A stretch of DNA of 40,023 nucleotides from positions 1 through 40,023 of the forward strand of contig DVOI01000046.1 in assembly GCA_018713665.1 (NCBI GenBank), written 5' to 3'. The notes under the pieces are model-generated. The model worked only from the letters and a program-made list of their open reading frames with translations. It was not told the DNA's origin and made no database searches. This document shows positions 1-6,067 of the stretch, in pieces. The position numbers and the translations under genes were made by a program. The stretch's first letter is position 1; each line of letters opens with the position of its first letter. The stretch is from Ornithoclostridium faecigallinarum. GTDB taxonomy: Bacteria > Bacillota > Clostridia > Christensenellales > UBA3700.

Positions 1-267
1 AAAAAGGGAATATATTCGTATGTGCTTACTAGAAAAGAAAAATATTTGAATATTCGCGCTTTTACCGAAAGCCAAAAAAGAGCGGCATACGAGAGGCAAA
101 ACGGTGTGTGCCCTTATTGCAAAAAAGAAAACAGGTCAAAGACAAAGTATGACTTGTCCGAAATGGAAGCGGATCATATCACGCCTTGGTCGCAGGGAGG
201 AAAGACGAGTGCAGACAATTGCCAAATGCTGTGTCGCGAACACAACAGGCTAAAATCGGACATGTAA
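1..267 (+). CDS. DUF262/HNH endonuclease-type protein, C-terminal fragment
   Basis: This is the 3' end of a gene that begins left of the window; the frame is open to base 1. A GTG at 22 could give an 81-residue ORF, but that is probably only an internal codon. The fragment is a clear HNH nuclease domain. It has a C-x2-C knuckle (CPYC), then the core DHITPWSQGG, and a closing LC-x2-H-N-R zinc/HNH half. The block EKYLNIRAFT followed by an arginine-rich helix and HNH is, from family knowledge, the usual end of DUF262-HNH proteins, which are related to GmrSD-type modification-dependent restriction. That assignment is inference because the DUF262 part is outside the window. The region is visibly AT-richer than the core genes to its right, which suggests accessory or transferred DNA. 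Confidence 0.75.
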   Translation, partial: KKGIYSYVLTRKEKYLNIRAFTESQKRAAYERQNGVCPYCKKENRSKTKYDLSEMEADHITPWSQGGKTSADNCQMLCREHNRLKSDM

Positions 268-271
268 CAAA

Positions 272-308
272 ATCGGACGCGGCGTCTTGCCGCGTCCGAT
301 GACTTTTT
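272..308. terminator. Bidirectional Rho-independent terminator
   Basis: A perfect 12-bp stem (272-283 with 289-300) encloses a 5-nt loop and is followed on the plus strand by a T-run at 304-308. The minus-strand side also ends in a T-rich stretch. It separates the convergent HNH gene and transketolase operon. Confidence 0.85.
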
Positions 309-321
309 GAAGTTTGAGTTG

Positions 322-1263
322 TCAAATTTTGCGTTTCGTCGCCTTGATCGCCGCGTCGACGATGTTGCCGACGTTGAGTCCGTAGCGGTCGGAGAGGTAG
401 GGCATCTTGCCCACTTCGCCGAATTGATCTTTGACCGCGACGCTCTCTACGGGTACGGGGCAGAGCTTTGCCGCGACTTCGGAGACCGCGCTTGTCAAGC
501 CGTTGAACACGTTGTGGTTTTCGGCGACGACCGCGGCGCCCGTCTTGCGCAGAGATCTTGCGATCGTATCTTCGTCGATGGGCTTCCAGGTGTAGACGTT
601 GATGACCTCGGCGGAAATGCCGCGCTCTTTGAGCAGGTCCGCGGCTTCGAGCGCGCGCGAGACCATGATGCCGCTCGCAATGATAGTGACGTCGGTGCCC
701 TTGCGCAGCGTGAACGCCTTGAACAGGTCGAACGCCGCGCCGTCCTCAAAGACCTTTTCCGTCTTTTTGCGGAACAGGCGGATATAGACGGGCCCCTTGT
801 GTTCGACGATCTGAGGCATCAGCGATTTGAGCATCGCGCAATCGGTCGGCTCTACGCAGACCATGCCGGGAATGCCGCGCATGATGCCCATATCCTCAAA
901 GGGCATATGGGTGCCGCCGTTGATCTCGGCGGCGATGCCGGGATCTGTGCCGACGATTTTGACGTTTTGTTTGCTGTAAGCGACCGAGATGAAGATCTGG
1001 TCATAGCAGCGACGGGTCGCGAACGTACCGAACGAGGAGCAGAATGGGATCTTGCCGCAGGTCGCAAGCCCGGCGGAAATGCCGATCATATTCGCCTCGG
1101 CGACGCCTACGTCGAAGAAGCGGTCGGGGTACGCCTTCTTAAACGGACCTGTCTTGATGCAATTCATCAGGTCCGCCTCGACGACGACGATCCTCGGGTC
1201 GGTCGCCGCCATTTCGATCAGGCTGTCGCAATATACTTCGCGCATCTCTTTGACATCTTGCAT
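322..1263 (-). CDS. Transketolase, C-terminal subunit
   Basis: This 313-residue protein is the second half of a split transketolase. It carries the pyrimidine-binding domain and the C-terminal domain of a TPP-dependent enzyme. With the upstream-encoded N-terminal subunit it moves two-carbon units between sugar phosphates in the non-oxidative pentose phosphate pathway and supplies erythrose-4-phosphate, a substrate of the aromatic pathway encoded further right. Typical features are the VGVAEANMIGISAGLA block (catalytic Glu of the pyrimidine domain), a central CVEPTDCAML region and a C-terminal ENHNVFNGL segment. The start follows the N-subunit stop by one base and has an AAGGAGG site inside the end of that gene, so the two are translationally coupled. 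Splitting transketolase in two is common in Firmicutes and archaea. Length is normal. Confidence 0.93.
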   Translation of the reverse strand: MQDVKEMREVYCDSLIEMAATDPRIVVVEADLMNCIKTGPFKKAYPDRFFDVGVAEANMIGISAGLATCGKIPFCSSFGTFATRRCYDQIFISVAYSKQNVKIVGTDPGIAAEINGGTHMPFEDMGIMRGIPGMVCVEPTDCAMLKSLMPQIVEHKGPVYIRLFRKKTEKVFEDGAAFDLFKAFTLRKGTDVTIIASGIMVSRALEAADLLKERGISAEVINVYTWKPIDEDTIARSLRKTGAAVVAENHNVFNGLTSAVSEVAAKLCPVPVESVAVKDQFGEVGKMPYLSDRYGLNVGNIVDAAIKATKRKI

Positions 1264-1264
1264 A

Positions 1265-2089
1265 TCAGTCCGCCTCCTTGCCGCAGAATTCGCGCCACTC
1301 GGCTTCGGAAATGGAGAAGCTGTGGCTGCCGACGCCCTTGCTCACCGCGAACGGGACGCCGTGTCCCTTGACGGTGTCGAGGACGATGCATGTGCATTTG
1401 CCCTTTGCGGCGTGCGCGCGGTCGATCGCCTCGGCAATCGCCTTGACGTCGTGACCGTCGACACGCTCGGAGCGCAAATTGAACGCCTCGCACTTTTTGT
1501 CAAACGGCTCCACGCTGTTGATGTTGGCGGTGTAGTCGTCGATCTGCATCTTGTTGTTGTCGAGGAAGATTGTGAGGTTGTCGAGGCCCATATTGCCGGC
1601 GTACATCATCGCCTCCCAAATTTGACCTTCCTGCGATTCGCCGTCGCCGATGATTGCATAGACGTGATAGTCCTTTTTGTCAATCTTGCCGGCGAGAGCC
1701 ATGCCCACCGCGCAGCTCAGACCCTGCCCGAGAGAACCGGCGGTCATGTCGACGCCGATTGTCTTGTTCATGTCGCAATGGGACGGCAAATCGGTGCCTG
1801 GCTGGTTGAGGGTGCGGATCTTGCTCATAGGGAAGTACCCCTTGTCGGCGAGCACCGAATAGAGCGCGGGGCCGGCGTGCCCTTTGCTGAGCACGACGCG
1901 GTCGCGGTCGGGATCGTCCGGACGGGCGGGATCGACCTTCGCCTTGTCATAGTAGAGTACGGTCAAAAGCTCGACGATAGAGAGCGAGCCTCCGACGTGA
2001 CCGACGCCGAGCCTGCCGATCATCTCGATGATCAGTTTGCGGATGTCGTCGGCTTTGTCGTTGAGAAATTTGACTTTTTGTTTGTCCAT
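1265..2089 (-). CDS. Transketolase, N-terminal subunit
   Basis: This is the TPP-diphosphate-binding half of the split transketolase, 274 residues from the chosen start. The cofactor motif is visible as GDGESQEGQIWEA followed by FLDNNKMQ, and the early HVGGSLS and SKGHAGPALYS blocks are also typical. An ATG at 2134 would add 15 residues, but the frame there overlaps the promoter. The ATG at 2087-2089 has GGAGG five bases upstream and gives the usual family N-terminus, so I take that start. It is the first gene of a two-gene operon with the C-terminal subunit. A promoter at 2106-2134 places the transcript start only about 10 nt from the ATG, so the ribosome binding site lies at the extreme 5' end of the mRNA. 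Confidence 0.93.
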   Translation of the reverse strand: MDKQKVKFLNDKADDIRKLIIEMIGRLGVGHVGGSLSIVELLTVLYYDKAKVDPARPDDPDRDRVVLSKGHAGPALYSVLADKGYFPMSKIRTLNQPGTDLPSHCDMNKTIGVDMTAGSLGQGLSCAVGMALAGKIDKKDYHVYAIIGDGESQEGQIWEAMMYAGNMGLDNLTIFLDNNKMQIDDYTANINSVEPFDKKCEAFNLRSERVDGHDVKAIAEAIDRAHAAKGKCTCIVLDTVKGHGVPFAVSKGVGSHSFSISEAEWREFCGKEAD

Positions 2090-2094
2090 ATCGG

Positions 2095-2099
2095 CCTCC
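2095..2099 (-). promoter_or_regulatory. Ribosome binding site that decides the transketolase start
   Basis: GGAGG on the minus strand sits five bases before the ATG at 2089. It supports this start over the upstream ATG at 2134. It also lies at the predicted 5' end of the mRNA. Confidence 0.8.
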
Positions 2100-2105
2100 G
2101 CATTT

Positions 2106-2134
2106 ATTATAGCATAAAAGGGAAGCGTTTTCAA
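2106..2134 (-). promoter_or_regulatory. Promoter of the transketolase operon
   Basis: On the minus strand a -35 box TTGAAA (2129-2134) and a perfect -10 box TATAAT (2106-2111) are separated by 17 bp. The predicted transcript start is near 2099, giving a leader of only about 10 nt. Confidence 0.8.
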
Positions 2135-2178
2135 AAAGTTTGACGCGCATTTTGCGGCTATTTTGCGTTAATCTTTTG

Positions 2179-2232
2179 ACGAACATATCGTCATACGAAC
2201 ATATCGGATATGATCGCGCGCCGACATGTCGG
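2179..2232. repeat. Direct repeat plus palindromes between divergent promoters
   Basis: The 12-mer ACGAACATATCG occurs at 2179-2190 and again at 2195-2206, a 16-bp period. It is followed by the odd palindrome ATATCGGATAT (2201-2211) and the perfect 12-bp palindrome CCGACATGTCGG (2221-2232). All lie between the transketolase and proS promoters, in a 315-bp stretch with no gene. They look like binding sites for an unknown regulator, but nothing in the window identifies it. Confidence 0.5.
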
Positions 2233-2346
2233 TATGGCGGTACGGCGATATGGTTCTATGAACATCAAAGTGCAGAGCAAATGAGCAAATTTTCATATGA
2301 TTTTACGTCGATCGGGCTACGATTTTGCACTATCGCCGCCGATTGC

Positions 2347-2375
2347 TTGCCAATCGCGCGCGTATGCGTTATAAT
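2347..2375 (+). promoter_or_regulatory. Promoter of proS
   Basis: The -35 box is TTGCCA (2347-2352) and the -10 box is TATAAT (2370-2375), with a 17-bp spacer. The predicted leader of about 23 nt contains a GTGAGG ribosome binding site before the ATG at 2405. Confidence 0.85.
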
Positions 2376-2404
2376 TGCATTACATCAATTTTTGTGAGGC
2401 AAAA

Positions 2405-4126
2405 ATGTTAGTCAGCAAACTCGTCTGCGAGAGGATGAAAGAGGTCCCTCAGGACGCAAAGATCAAAAGCCATATCCTTCTGATCCGCGCCGGCTTCATC
2501 AAGCAGGTCGCGGGCGGTATCTACACGATGACGATGCCCTGCCAGAAGATGAGTCAAAAGATCCAAAAGATCATTCGCGAAGAGATGGACGCCGAGGACG
2601 GGCAGGAAGTGCTGTTCCCGGTCGTGATGCCGCGCGAGCTGTGGGAGCAGTCGGGCAGATATTCGTCGATCGGCGACGAGATGGTGCGCTTCAAGGACAG
2701 GGGCGGCAGAGATATGCTTCTCGGCATGACGCACGAAGAGGCGGCGGTGCACCTTGTCAACCACACCGTGTCCAGCTATCAGCAACTGCCGATCATGATC
2801 TATCAATTGCAGACCAAGTTCCGCGACGAGGCGCGACCGCGCGGCGGGCTCATCCGCGTGCGCGAGTTCACGATGAAGGACGCCTATTCCTTCCACACCG
2901 ACTACGCCGACCTCGAGAAGTACTACTACCGCATGTATGACGCCTACTATCGCATCTTCAAGCGCATCGGGCTCAAAAACTTTGTCGACGTCAAGTCGGA
3001 CAGCGGCATGATGGGCGGTTCGATCGCGCACGAGTTCATGCTGATCACCCCCGACGGCGAGGACAGCATCGTGTTCTGCAACGACTGCGATTACCGCGCA
3101 AATATGGAGGTCGCGACCTCGGTCATCGCCAAGGGCGAGCGCGTCGAAGAGGACGCGCACGAGATCTTCACCGGCGAGGACAAGACCATCGAAGAGGTGT
3201 GCAAAAGGCTGAACATCCCCGCGAGCAAGACGGTCAAGGCGGTCGTCTATGCAGTCAAGGGCAGCGCGGACGAGCTGGTCGTAGCGTTCGTCAGAGGCGA
3301 CCTCGAGGTCAACGAGGCGAAACTCAAAAAGGCGCTCGGCAAAAACGTCGTCGCCTACGACGGCGGCATCAGCGAGGACATCGTCTGCGGCAACATCGGC
3401 GCGATAGGGCTTTCGGACAAGCTCGTCAAGGTGTTCGACAAGTCGCTCCAAGGCGAGAGCGGCATGGTCACCGGCGCGAACAAGCCCGAATATCACATCG
3501 CTGGCGTCGACGTCGACCGCGACTTCGGCGTCAAGGAGTTCGTCGACATCGCCAAGGCGGCAGAGGGACATCGCTGCCCCGTCTGCGGCGGCACGCTGCG
3601 CGTCGAGAACGGCATCGAGATAGGCAACATCTTCCAGCTGGGCACCAAGTACACCGCGTCCATGAACATGACTGTCAACGGTCCCGACGGCGCCGCGTTC
3701 AATCCCATCATGGGTTGCTACGGCATCGGCGTGGGCAGGGCGATCGGTTCGATCGCGCAGGAGTCCAACGACGAGTACGGCATGATCTTGCCGATGAGCG
3801 TCGCGCCGTGGCAGGTGCACGTCTGCGCGCTGCGCTATGACGACGAGGCGGTCAAAGCAAAGGCTGACAAGCTGTACGCCGACTTGCAGGCGGCGGGCGT
3901 CGAGGTGCTCTTTGACGATCGCAATTGCGGCGCGGGCGTCAAGTTTGCCGACGCCGACCTGATGGGAATGCCCATACGCGTTGTCATCTCGCCCAAGACG
4001 CTTGCCGAGGGCAAAGTCGAGGTCAAACTTCGCCGCGAAAAGGGCGCCGAGCGCGTCGCTCTCGAAGACGCCGTCGCCGAGATCGGCAAGCTCATCGAGT
4101 CCGAAATGCAGGCGTTGAAGGCGTAA
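2405..4126 (+). CDS. proS: Prolyl-tRNA synthetase
   Basis: This class II aminoacyl-tRNA synthetase charges tRNA-Pro in the cytosol. The product is 573 residues, the usual length of the bacterial ProS type. The N-terminal catalytic core contains the motif 2 region FRDEARPRGGLIRVREF. A YbaK-like editing insertion follows (about residues 230-380, including KTVKAVVYAVKG), which clears mischarged alanyl-tRNA-Pro in this family. Class II motif 3 is at GCYGIGVGRAIG, and an anticodon-binding domain closes the protein. An upstream ATG at 2375 overlaps the -10 box and is excluded; the ATG at 2405 has GTGAGG at proper spacing. It is a single-gene transcription unit with its own promoter and terminator. 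Confidence 0.97.
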   Translation: MLVSKLVCERMKEVPQDAKIKSHILLIRAGFIKQVAGGIYTMTMPCQKMSQKIQKIIREEMDAEDGQEVLFPVVMPRELWEQSGRYSSIGDEMVRFKDRGGRDMLLGMTHEEAAVHLVNHTVSSYQQLPIMIYQLQTKFRDEARPRGGLIRVREFTMKDAYSFHTDYADLEKYYYRMYDAYYRIFKRIGLKNFVDVKSDSGMMGGSIAHEFMLITPDGEDSIVFCNDCDYRANMEVATSVIAKGERVEEDAHEIFTGEDKTIEEVCKRLNIPASKTVKAVVYAVKGSADELVVAFVRGDLEVNEAKLKKALGKNVVAYDGGISEDIVCGNIGAIGLSDKLVKVFDKSLQGESGMVTGANKPEYHIAGVDVDRDFGVKEFVDIAKAAEGHRCPVCGGTLRVENGIEIGNIFQLGTKYTASMNMTVNGPDGAAFNPIMGCYGIGVGRAIGSIAQESNDEYGMILPMSVAPWQVHVCALRYDDEAVKAKADKLYADLQAAGVEVLFDDRNCGAGVKFADADLMGMPIRVVISPKTLAEGKVEVKLRREKGAERVALEDAVAEIGKLIESEMQALKA

Positions 4127-4142
4127 AAAACCAAAACATGTC

Positions 4143-4177
4143 AAAAAAATCGACCCTCTCGCGAGGGTCGTTTTTTT
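4143..4177. terminator. Bidirectional terminator between proS and the YhhN-like gene
   Basis: An 8-bp perfect stem (4151-4158 with 4163-4170) and TCGC loop are flanked by seven A on the left (4143-4149) and seven T on the right (4171-4177). It can terminate both convergent genes. Confidence 0.92.
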
Positions 4178-4185
4178 GTTCGAGA

Positions 4186-4890
4186 TCAAAAATAGAAGAC
4201 GGACAGCGCGTACAGCACCTGCGCGGTGCAATAGCTGAGCATGACCAAATAGGGCGCGACCCTATGCGGAATGCGCGCCGCCGGGCAATAGTGTTTGAGC
4301 CCGAGAATGATGTCCGAGAAGGTGAACAGGCAAGTCGCGACGATGACGATGATGCCCGCTTTGGACGGATTGCCCAAGTAAAAGGACACGCCGCCGACAA
4401 TCGTGCCGCCCAGCACGAGGAAATAGAACAGCATCATTATGCTCTTGGCGCGGCTCAAAGTGATCTTGCCCATCACCATCAGCGCAAGCATGACCAGCGG
4501 CAGCACGGGCAGCGCAAGCAGGAGATAGGGCGTCTGCGAGATGGGCGCATAGTAGTACAAGAGGATGAGATAAATTATGTGCCCGGCAAAGAAGTTTGCG
4601 GTGCCGATGATGGAAAAGAAGTTTTCGTCATAGCTGCCGTCGGGGAAGAACGCGTCGAGACACAGCAATATGTCGCCGATCGCGCCGAAAACCAACGCGC
4701 ACAAAATGAAGATGCCGTAATCGAAACTTTGCTTGTTGAACAGGAGCGCGATCACACCGCATGCCAAAAAGAGCAGGCTCGCGAACAATTTGAACACGAA
4801 CTCGCGGTGTTTGTGGTTGTGCACGTCGCAATACGCCTTGACGCCTGCGCACACCACGCTCAAAACTCCTATCGCAATGAAGTAACCCAT
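4186..4890 (-). CDS. Lysoplasmalogenase-like (YhhN/TMEM86 family) membrane protein
   Basis: The 234-residue integral membrane protein has about eight hydrophobic helices. Family-typical positions are GAIGDILL in the third to fourth helices, FFAGHIIYL, a conserved TFSDIILG segment and a final YCTAQVLYAL helix. The acidic residues in GD and SD are the presumed active-site residues of the YhhN/TMEM86 fold, whose characterised members hydrolyse the vinyl ether bond of lysoplasmalogens. Many anaerobic Clostridia make plasmalogens, so the role is plausible but inferred. The frame stays open to 4983, but those 31 codons include the -10 box, so translation should begin at the ATG 4888-4890. That ATG lies six bases after the -10 box and has no Shine-Dalgarno, which implies a leaderless mRNA. 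Confidence 0.75.
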   Translation of the reverse strand: MGYFIAIGVLSVVCAGVKAYCDVHNHKHREFVFKLFASLLFLACGVIALLFNKQSFDYGIFILCALVFGAIGDILLCLDAFFPDGSYDENFFSIIGTANFFAGHIIYLILLYYYAPISQTPYLLLALPVLPLVMLALMVMGKITLSRAKSIMMLFYFLVLGGTIVGGVSFYLGNPSKAGIIVIVATCLFTFSDIILGLKHYCPAARIPHRVAPYLVMLSYCTAQVLYALSVFYF

Positions 4891-4896
4891 AACTCT

Positions 4897-4925
4897 ATCA
4901 TACTTTATCAAACGCGCAAAGTCAA
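4897..4925 (-). promoter_or_regulatory. Promoter of the YhhN-like gene, leaderless configuration
   Basis: The minus strand has TTGACT (4920-4925), a 17-bp spacer and TATGAT (4897-4902). The start codon follows after only six bases, so the transcript should start at or within a base or two of the A of ATG. Confidence 0.75.
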
Positions 4926-4931
4926 TAAAAA

Positions 4932-4989
4932 CAATGCTCAATGCGAAATGCACAATGCACAATTCGAAATGCTCAATGAGCAAAATGCG
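4932..4989. repeat. Degenerate short tandem repeat, AATGC-based
   Basis: About seven imperfect copies of an eight- to nine-base unit related to CAATGCNCA occur just upstream of the YhhN-like gene promoter. Function is unknown; replication slippage is a simple explanation. Confidence 0.5.
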
Positions 4990-5068
4990 TGAGTGCTCGC
5001 AGTGAAGCGCAAGGACAAGCCGAGTTCACCGCGATCGCGCAGCAGAAAAGTTTTTCAAAAAAAGTGTT

Positions 5069-5180
5069 CACTTACTCTTGACAAAGATATCGCCGCGAAG
5101 AGCGGAAAAACGGCGCATTTTGCGCAAAACGACTTGATTTTGGAAAAATTGCGCACTCACTCTTGACAAGATATTGTCAA
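5069..5180. repeat. Two copies of CACTYACTCTTGACAA-GATAT and a palindrome
   Basis: Copy one spans 5069-5090 and copy two 5154-5174; they differ by one substitution and one inserted A. The second copy continues into a perfect inverted repeat, TTGACAA-GATA-TTGTCAA (5163-5180). TTGACA resembles a -35 box but no good -10 box is found 16-18 bp downstream of either copy on the plus strand. The rest of the gene-free interval 4926-5247 shows only a small GCGCA hairpin near 5112-5124. Confidence 0.55.
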
Positions 5181-5217
5181 AGATCGGGACGACTTTTTCG
5201 TTCCTCTCTGCGCGAGA

Positions 5218-5240
5218 AAGCGCGCCTTTCGGCGCGCCTT
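5218..5240 (-). terminator. Possible terminator of the beta-mannosidase operon
   Basis: A 7-bp GC-only stem (5220-5226 with 5231-5237) and a TTTC loop (GAAA on the minus strand) lie just after the last gene. The T-tract on the minus strand is short (TTTCTC), so termination may be weak. Confidence 0.45.
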
Positions 5241-5247
5241 GATCGTC

Positions 5248-6066
5248 CTATTTGCTCTTCCCGATGAAGCCGAACAGATGCGATATGTTCATGTCCTTCG
5301 GGATGTTCTTGCCGTGATTGCCGAGCCCGATGAGCATGCGGTGCACGCCGTGGTCGGGGCAGAATCCGTACAGAGTGTCGTGTCCCGTCCAGTCGCGCCT
5401 CACCGCGTCGACCAATTTTGTGAAGTTGGTCTCGTAGCAGTCTATCGCGTGCCGCGCCTTGCGCGAGGTGGGGTGGGTGACATGTATCGCGTCGTCATAG
5501 CGTTCGTTGTACACGCAAAGCAGGTCGTACTTGTCCTCTTTGATGAGTTCGAGCGCGCGCTCGACGACCTCGTCGTCGTACTTTTCGGAGAAATAGTCCA
5601 TATCTCTGCCGCGGAAGATGCGGTCCATGCTTTGGTTTTTTACGCTGACGATGCAGGGCTTTTTGCCCGCGCGGATGAACGCGTCAAAGATGCTGTCAAT
5701 CGTGACGACGGGCTTTTCGTAGCGCAAAATGCCGTGCGTTTCGGGCTGAGCGCCCGTGAACATCGACGCAAAGCAGACGGGCGTCTTGGGCGGAAAGACG
5801 GTGACGAAACGGTGACGAATCGGCGCAAGGCGGAGGCTGTTTTGCAGCTTGTCGGCATACTTGTCCATTACCCAATCGCCGACGGCGTCGGGGTTGTAGA
5901 TGAGCACGCGGTCGGCGGCAAAGTCGCCGTATCTTTCGGACAACTCGTCCAAGAGCGGTTTGCTCGCCGGCGCGGCGTTCGCCGGGGGAGCGACGCCGGC
6001 TTTTTCGCACAGCGCCGCGCACAGCCCGGTCAAAGAATCGGTGAAAAAATCGCGGTTGTAACTCAT
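5248..6066 (-). CDS. Alkaline phosphatase superfamily phosphodiesterase/phosphatase
   Basis: The 272-residue protein has the metal-ligand pattern of the alkaline phosphatase/nucleotide pyrophosphatase superfamily. An N-terminal Asp (about D60) comes first. Thr95, in PPKTPVCFASMFTG just before the family-like ETHGI turn, is the likely nucleophile. D191-x3-H195 follows, then D238-H239 in CPDHGVHR and a late His (H243 or H251). There is no signal peptide or membrane segment, so it is probably cytosolic. The start lies one base after the stop of the beta-mannosidase gene, with GAGGAAT as ribosome binding site, so it is translated with that enzyme. A role in releasing phosphate or a phosphoryl alcohol from an imported glycan is inference from context; the substrate cannot be read from the sequence. 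Confidence 0.75.
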   Translation of the reverse strand: MSYNRDFFTDSLTGLCAALCEKAGVAPPANAAPASKPLLDELSERYGDFAADRVLIYNPDAVGDWVMDKYADKLQNSLRLAPIRHRFVTVFPPKTPVCFASMFTGAQPETHGILRYEKPVVTIDSIFDAFIRAGKKPCIVSVKNQSMDRIFRGRDMDYFSEKYDDEVVERALELIKEDKYDLLCVYNERYDDAIHVTHPTSRKARHAIDCYETNFTKLVDAVRRDWTGHDTLYGFCPDHGVHRMLIGLGNHGKNIPKDMNISHLFGFIGKSK

Positions 6067-6067
6067 A

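Noticed and set aside
2408..4231. A 607-codon minus-strand open frame opposite proS
   Set aside because: It covers the proS terminator, has no recognisable domain and mirrors proS codon structure.
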